Part shown: positions 19,589 to 24,551 of the stretch, in pieces | Layout of the letters: each line of letters begins with the position of its first letter | Numbering within the stretch: the stretch's first letter is position 1 | Assembly (NCBI GenBank): GCA_001414345.1 | Contig: LLCB01000533.1 | Coordinates: 1-24,551, forward strand | Reading direction: 5' to 3' | DNA length: 24,551 bases | DNA from: Hymenoscyphus infarciens | Taxonomy: Eukaryota; Ascomycota; Leotiomycetes; Helotiales; Helotiaceae | Position numbers and translations under genes: made by a program | Notes under the pieces: model-generated | Databases searched by the model: none | Seen by the model: only the letters and a program-made list of their open reading frames with translations | What the model was told of the DNA's origin: nothing

Positions 19589-22020
19589 CTAAGGCTGAGA
19601 GGGAGTACCACTGGTCGAATTAGAACTCGTCGCCTCCCCACCAACATGCGTAGGCGCAATCCGCCTCTTCTTCTTATCCCCTCCATCCCGCTCCTCTCTT
19701 TCACTCTCGCTATGATCTCTCTTGATGCCACTCACAGAACTAGCCGCACTTCTAGGTGTTTGTGGAGGAGTCGTCATAGGGGGCATCCCCGACATGAAGC
19801 TTCCAGCCGTGATTCCAGACACCGTCCCCCCGACGAGAGGAGGATTGCTGATGACCGATCCTGGAGGTTGAGGAACAGCAGAGATGGTAGCTATCGAAGA
19901 GGTGGAGTTTGATCGAGTAGGTGATGATGGTCGGATGTTTGGGTTTACGGGTGCTGGGGGTGGCGAGGGAGCAACGGAGAGGTTGGAGGAGGTACGATGG
20001 TGGTGACCGATTACTGAGAAGGGTGAGGGCGGAGCGATGCCGGTTGGTGTTGCCATTGGGGTGTTTTGAGAAGAGGAAACCGCTGTGCCAGTCAACATGG
20101 TATGTTTTGATGTTGGTAAATCGCCGGAATATGGCTGGCCAAGCTCTCCGGGGGAGAATGTGAGGGTGGAGCAAAACCCATCTGAGGATGTCATCAACAA
20201 AGTTTGTCCATCGTTTGACCTGCAATTTGTTAGCTTGATATCTTTTCATGATTGTTATAATTCTGGCCTACCAAGTTAGATCAGTAAAGGTCGCGCAATG
20301 CAAGTTGCTAACAACGCATAGCGGTGTTTGTTGTTGCGTATCGTACATCAAGACGGAGTCTTCGGTTGCAACAGCGTAGATCATCCGGTATGGAAGTGTA
20401 AACGCCATGGTGGGACCCTGCGTTGACGCATTTGTTTCTACCTCGAGTGGCTTTGGCTTTGGAGATGATGTTGGCCCAGCCAGATCACTAGGTTGTGGTA
20501 CAATCGGAGGTGGCTCCATGACCGAGGAAAGAGCTGGCGATCTCGAGGTAATTGCCGGTTCGGGGAGTGCTGGCATGGCATCCGATGAAGAGGTATCAAT
20601 CGTGATATGTTTCGTTGGAGGCGAAGCTTTTCTTGTGGTGTAGAAGATTGGGGAACATTTGACTACCACAGATGGCTTCTTGTGACCGGGTAGATGTGCA
20701 ATTGGAGGCTTATTGATTCCCCCACGAGTGTAAATGTAGACCGTGTTGATAACTTCATATATCGCCTTTGCGTTGTCATCCAATCCTCTGTGCTGAGTCT
20801 GGTATTGGCCGGCGGGTGTGAAAAGAAGACTACCATCCGGGGTGAAAGTCAATCGACGAAAGAAGGATTTCAGTGTGTCGTTGGCATAGATGTTGGCATT
20901 TCGCATGCCAATCCCCATAAACGGCCTTGGAGAAGCTGGCATGATAGCAGGTAGGGGGAGAGAGGGTGCTGGTGAAGCTGAGCGTCTCATTGACATTGCT
21001 GGTGATGCCGCCCCAAATGAAGACCTTCTGCTGTGACTGATTGTGCTTGGAGGATTCATCGGTAAAGCCAAAGATGTAGGAGTTCCGGGGCATGAAGGAA
21101 TTGGAGATCCAGATCCAGCATTCAGAGCTTCGACCGACATGGCAGACATTTGAGAGCGGAATCCCATATCTGGTGGGGCAGGGCTACTAGAGGATATTCT
21201 TCGCCCTGGTAAATCCATCTTCATGTTATTACCAATCTTCTTGGGGATCTCGTCTCGATTGTCCAAAACATAGCTTCCATCTTTTGTTCGTAGTGTGTAG
21301 ATATGTACTGATCGATCGGAGGACTGGGTCGCGATGTATTCGTTTAGAGGATCCCAGGCAACCCCTTGCACGTAGTGTTGATGTTCCGCAATCTGTCGTA
21401 TCAGTGAACCTGCCTCATTATTAGATTTAGACACGACAAATGGAGGGACGTATCGTACCTGTCTGCGCATTGTAGATTCTAGCCACATTATCCATGCTAC
21501 CAGTAATGAAATACACCCCATCTGGAGACCAGGCTAGATCATATATTTCAGCGCCCGTTGACCGGCACATGTGCCTCGTCCGCCATGACTCCTTGTCTTC
21601 GATTCCATCTTCTCCGAAATTGGTCTTGGAGTTTTGCGAGTCGAGAACCCATACGATTACATTTCCATCATCGCCGGCAGAAGCTAGAACATCTCCTGGT
21701 TTGGGGTTAGTAATTGTTCCAGCAATTGCAAAGGTGAGGTGAACGTACCTCGAGGTGCCCATCGAACAACATTTACAGCTTGGGTATGGCGGACCATGGT
21801 ACATAGATATTCGACCTTTCGATCCTCTCCCTCGGCATCTATTCTCCATAGCTTTTTCTGGTCAGCATTGGGTGTAGCCGCTGGCATTGATGGCACCTAC
21901 TCGAACATTATTATCTCCACCACCGGTTGCCAATCGACCTTTTCCATGAGGTTGAAAGTCGGCCGAGTAGATTGGGGCGTTCTCGGCGTGCCAGTTGACT
22001 ATTATGGGAGCTGCCTTCAT
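19589..22020 (-). CDS. CAC2: Chromatin assembly factor 1 subunit B (CAF-1 p60 / Cac2), WD40 protein, five exons
   Basis: This subunit of the CAF-1 histone chaperone deposits H3-H4 behind replication forks in the nucleus. Exons are 22020-21901, 21851-21749, 21695-21459, 21409-20272 and 20219-19589, joining to 742 codons. Introns of 49, 53, 49 and 52 bp have GT...AG ends; introns 2 and 4 have TACTAAC and GCTAAC branch sites. The start MKAAPIIVNWH is the family's N-terminus. WD repeats are visible as AVNVVRWAPRGDVLASAGDD (about 62-90), AEIYDLAWSPDGVYF (120-150), YVQGVAWDPLNEYIATQSSD (166-185), FFRRLTFTPDGSLL (336-349) and ATFTDLTWSNDGQTLL (526-541). Ser/Pro-rich insertions interrupt the propeller at about 224-323 and 414-483. 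The tail (about 570-742) is disordered, with a KKKRR nuclear signal at 715-719. For intron 1, acceptor AAAAAG at 21852 gives VRLWRID, the family form; CAG at 21858 would add two lysines. The gene appears intact. Confidence 0.95.
21852..21900 (-). other. CAC2 intron 1 with two possible acceptors six bases apart
   Basis: Donor GTAGGT follows the Arg codon ending at 21901. A TGCTGAC branch-like site lies near 21861-21867. The nearer acceptor, CAG ending at 21858, gives a 43-bp intron only a few bases past the branch site. The farther one, AAG ending at 21852, gives 49 bp and the conserved Arg-Leu-Trp-Arg. Both keep frame. The second is preferred on protein conservation and branch distance. Confidence 0.7.
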
Positions 22021-22507
22021 GTTGGCGGTGGATTTTTGGTGGTTGCTGGGCAGTTGTCGGTCTTATCAGCAGCTGCTGCGGGGTGGGTGCTGTCTGGAAG
22101 ACAGACTTCGACGTTGTGGGGGGTCAAAATGGAATTGATTGCGGTGGAAAGGGAAGCGATTGAAATTCTGAACTGGACAAGGAAATGGGTCGTTGTGGTT
22201 CTGGGTTGAGCGTGGTGGAAGTTTGGTGTTGTAGGTGCAGTGCAGAGTAGTGTAGGTGTAGGTCAGGGATCAGGGGAGAGTGGTGCTCACATTGCCGGGC
22301 AGCCTGATTGATGATTGGGCTGGTGGGCTTAGGTTTGCTTTGGGAGAGCGCGACTTGATCGCGATGCGATGCGATACACTCGCGAACTCAACTCGAAGCG
22401 GGATCTTATTATGCTGATAGTAATAGTATCAAATTTCGAGAAGTTAGATGCTACGTAGATTGCGAAAGTCTCAGATGATCCCTTTGTCGCAGTTGGAATT
22501 CGGGGCG

Positions 22508-22557
22508 GTGGCAGGAGAGAAGGGAGGAGGGAGAAGGGAGAGGAGAGAAGGGAAGGG
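22508..22557. promoter_or_regulatory. Long purine tract, polypyrimidine on the CAC2 sense strand
   Basis: About 50 bp of almost pure G and A lies 490-540 bp upstream of the CAC2 start. On the gene's own strand it reads as C/T, a common element of filamentous fungal promoters ahead of transcription starts. The distance from the ATG would imply a long 5' leader if it is the core promoter. Confidence 0.45.
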
Positions 22558-22595
22558 CAGTTTCAATATGCAACCACTCTACGAGGAAAGGGACC

Positions 22596-22609
22596 ACGCG
22601 TCAACCAAT
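22596..22609. promoter_or_regulatory. ACGCGT (MCB) next to a CCAAT box
   Basis: ACGCGT at 22596-22601 matches the palindromic MluI cell-cycle box bound by MBF (Mbp1/Swi6) at S-phase genes in yeasts. CCAAT follows at 22605-22609. CAF-1 works in S phase, so control by MBF would make sense, but this is inferred from motif and function only. Confidence 0.4.
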
Positions 22610-23031
22610 CAAAGTATCCCGCCCTTAGCATGTTTCCACCTTTCTCCCTTTCCCGTCTGTTTCTCTTCTCCCGTCAAACACTTTTACATGCAAGTCAATG
22701 GCGGGCGAGAGCGATGTCTAAATGCAATGTAGCAGGAAGGGGCTTCAAGCCTTCAAGCGGATCAAACGCCTGCACCGCACTGCACGGTACGGCGACGTAC
22801 ATGAGAAGATGCTATTCCTGGTCGATGCAAGAGCCGTACAAGTCTCTCCAATGCAGAATTCAAGAGTCAAGTCTGGAGTCTTATTATGGGATCTGAATTA
22901 GTGTCGAGGTAAGATGGTCAGAGGTTCAAGCTGTTGGAAGAAGTTGCTCTTAGCTTAACCAGCAGTCATCCTTCCGTAAGGCTGAACAGATACAGGACAG
23001 GTCAACACCACTCATCGTCATTTCTCTCGCC

Positions 23032-23037
23032 ACGCGT
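23032..23037. promoter_or_regulatory. Second ACGCGT (MCB-like) motif
   Basis: This motif shares the nine-base context CCACGCGTC with the first copy. It lies about 1 kb upstream of the CAC2 start, so it could also serve a divergent or unannotated transcript. Confidence 0.3.
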
Positions 23038-23444
23038 CTGACTGTGGTGAGAACTTCTTCAATAGGTGAGTCTGGAGCTGGTGTCAGTGTTAGATAGCAG
23101 TGGCTGAAGCTGAAGCTGAAGCAGAAAAGATGAGATGTTGACTCGTCTGCAACGGAATAGACTCAGTTCAGAAACAATCCCGTGTTTGGTCATCTGCCGA
23201 CTTGGTCACTTTTTACGGGAACCGCCATTCTTTTTACTACGTATAGTACAACATTGAGCATGAAATACACCTTTTAGCCAAGAGAGTTTTGCATTGCATA
23301 CCGAGACGAGACATAGAATCCTTTCCACCTAACCAAATCTCTCCACTCTGTCTATTTTTAAGCGCCGTAGGATTTAATGGCATATGCTAAGGAGTATGGT
23401 GGCTGTTAGCGACCCTCTCGGACATTTTGGAAAATCGACTTTTT

Positions 23445-23811
23445 ACGCCTAAATATATTATAATTCAACATACTCCGCCACCACCTTTTATACTTAATTA
23501 TACTTTAAAGTTAATAGAATTACTTATTAAGGCTATTTAATTATACTAAAATTATATATACTCGATTAGTATAGAAGTTATAGTTGTTAAAAAGATATAA
23601 TTTAAGATTCTTACTCTTATAAACTATATACTCTAAAACCTACTATTATTCTCTCTTTTTATATTCTTCTCTTCTTTCTTATTAATTTTAATATATTACT
23701 TTTAAATATTTTATAAAAGCTAGTTAAACTCTATATATATAATAATATTCTTTTTATACTCTCTATAATAATAGTTAGACTTCTAGAGATTATTATTATT
23801 TATATTAGAAT
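23445..23811. other. AT-rich RIP-mutated DNA left of the solo LTR
   Basis: CA and TG are nearly absent again, and no frame or repeat is recognised. Its last five bases, AGAAT (23807-23811), are the left target duplication of the solo LTR. Confidence 0.6.
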
Positions 23812-24288
23812 TGTGATGGCATGCCATCCTAGATTATCATGTGACAGCACCATCCTGAATTGTCGGCATTCGTGAAACTGCCGATACCCCTGAGCAGTGC
23901 CGATACCCCTGATACCCCTGGGGCCGAGATTACGAATGACCGATACTCATGCGAGCGAAGTGCTAAAGGTATTAATGTCCGACATTCATGTACAGAAGGG
24001 ATTAAGGTTCAGATGTTGTATGTTTAGCTTTCCGAAGGATCAGAGGTTGTATATTTAGCTTTTCGGCTCTTGTTGTTTAGTATTAGCTATATCAGGCAGG
24101 GCTCGGTTATTATTGTTGTTGGAACTTGGAAGCTTCCGACCTTCTTATATATAGACGTTCATGTTCAGTACAGTAGAGGGACAGTTATTGTTTTCTTCTG
24201 TATCAGTGCCTAGCATCTACATACGTCATTCTACCATACGCACTCCCATATGCCTCTACTGTAGTTGTGTGTATTTCGTGCCGTTACA
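23812..24288 (+). mobile_element. Solo LTR, unmutated, with perfect AGAAT target duplication
   Basis: The sequence runs from TGTGATGGC to GCCGTTACA (477 bp), with the TG...CA ends of LTRs. It is flanked by AGAAT at 23807-23811 and 24289-24293. A TATATATAG box lies near 24,146, where the RIP-mutated LTRs of the outer element have CTTATATATAG. The last 85 bp align with those LTRs. It is rich in CA and TG, unlike the DNA on both sides. No second LTR or interior is present, so LTR-LTR recombination probably removed the rest. Internal features are a 14-bp palindrome at 23815-23828, GATACCCCTG copies at 23,883-23,920 and a roughly 32-bp tandem pair at about 24,003-24,065. Confidence 0.9.
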
Positions 24289-24293
24289 AGAAT

Positions 24294-24551
24294 AGGTTTA
24301 GTTTTAAAATCTTTTATTATTATCTAAACCATTATTTGTATTATCTAAACTTCTATATATATATACTCTACTCTTTACTTAAAAGAAGCTAATTTTTTCT
24401 TCTTTTAAGTATTAAGCTTAGTAATAGTATATAATTTAAACTATTATATCTATTATAATATCTAAGCTTATTATCTCTCTCTTTCTTTATCTTAAGTATA
24501 AGTGTTTATATAATATTAATTAGTTTCTTCTCTTTTATAAGTAAAACTAAT
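24294..24551. other. AT-rich RIP-mutated DNA to the window end
   Basis: Composition is the same as 23,445-23,811, which it adjoined before the LTR inserted. One inverted pair, AAAAGAAG and CTTCTTTT, lies near 24,380-24,408. No gene seen. Confidence 0.55.

Larger units (their letters stand above)
22021..23444. other. Upstream region of CAC2, about 1.4 kb without a convincing gene
   Basis: Normal base composition. Open frames of up to 94-156 codons exist on the plus strand but are low-complexity or antisense to CAC2, with no recognisable domain, and I do not call them. I see no tRNA. Contents worth noting are a purine tract, CCAAT and ACGCGT motifs, a TCGCGA pair and a GCTGAA hexamer triplet near 23,104-23,121. 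The last 40 bp before the AT-rich block hold GGAGTAT and GGTGGC words whose complements recur within 90 bp, possibly the edge of another transposon. Confidence 0.55.

Noticed and set aside
19646..20279. Open frames opposite or out of frame with CAC2 exon 5
   Set aside because: They are shadows of the Ser/Pro-rich coding exon and have no protein features of their own.
21739..22209. Plus-strand 156-codon open frame
   Set aside because: It is antisense to the first exons of CAC2, whose frame, introns and conserved motifs are clear.
22448..22896. One or two small plus-strand genes upstream of CAC2
   Set aside because: The frames are low-complexity, run through the purine tract, overlap each other, and show no domain, intron signals or family resemblance.
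22915..22965. tRNA gene, suggested by GGTTCAAGC
   Set aside because: No acceptor stem or anticodon arm can be built around this T-loop-like word.
23385..23490. Terminal inverted repeat of a further transposon, from GGAGTAT/ATACTCC and GGTGGC/GCCACC words
   Set aside because: The words occur in the wrong relative order for one inverted repeat, and no target duplication is visible.

Overview
The window comes from a filamentous ascomycete (Pezizomycotina). Short 49-53 bp spliceosomal introns, TACTAAC/GCTAAC-type branch sites, Tad1-like LINE and chromodomain Ty3/gypsy remnants, and massive C-to-T mutation at CpA (RIP, repeat-induced point mutation) all point there. A leotiomycete is a reasonable guess, but genus and species cannot be read from the sequence.

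The window has a two-speed layout. Bases 1 to about 19,310 are extremely AT-rich repeat DNA in which CA and TG dinucleotides are almost gone. In order it holds: a satellite of 34-bp units built on a perfect 22-bp palindrome (1-1161); a Tc1/mariner-like element with about 58-bp inverted ends and TA duplications (1443-1965); a hairpin-rich GAGTA repeat (about 2272-2385); a dead PIF/Harbinger-type transposase (about 3290-3860); and a nested pair of LTR retrotransposons. The outer element (4943-12412, target duplication GAGAC) was entered through its 3' LTR by a minus-strand chromodomain Ty3/gypsy element (8345-12112, duplication TATCC/TATTC) that has lost RNase H and most of integrase. A minus-strand Tad1-like LINE follows (13,259 to about 18,700). 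A repeat found at about 3988-4400 recurs at about 18,733-19,020.

At about 19,310 base composition switches sharply to normal. The one intact host gene is on the minus strand at 22020-19589: five exons, 742 residues, the WD40 subunit of chromatin assembly factor 1 (Cac2, homologue of human CAF-1 p60/CHAF1B). About 1.4 kb of gene-free, normal-composition DNA lies upstream, with a pyrimidine tract (sense strand), a CCAAT box and two ACGCGT motifs of the kind bound by the S-phase factor MBF.

From about 23,445 the RIP-type DNA resumes. It is interrupted by an unmutated 477-bp solo LTR (23812-24288) with TG...CA ends and a perfect AGAAT target duplication. This LTR belongs to the same superfamily as the outer element's LTRs, so one window contains both an unmutated reference and RIP-mutated relatives of one sequence. 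No undescribed enzymatic system was found. The notable content is the readable history of nested insertion, RIP, and later re-insertion beside a chromatin-assembly gene, plus an unusual palindromic satellite.
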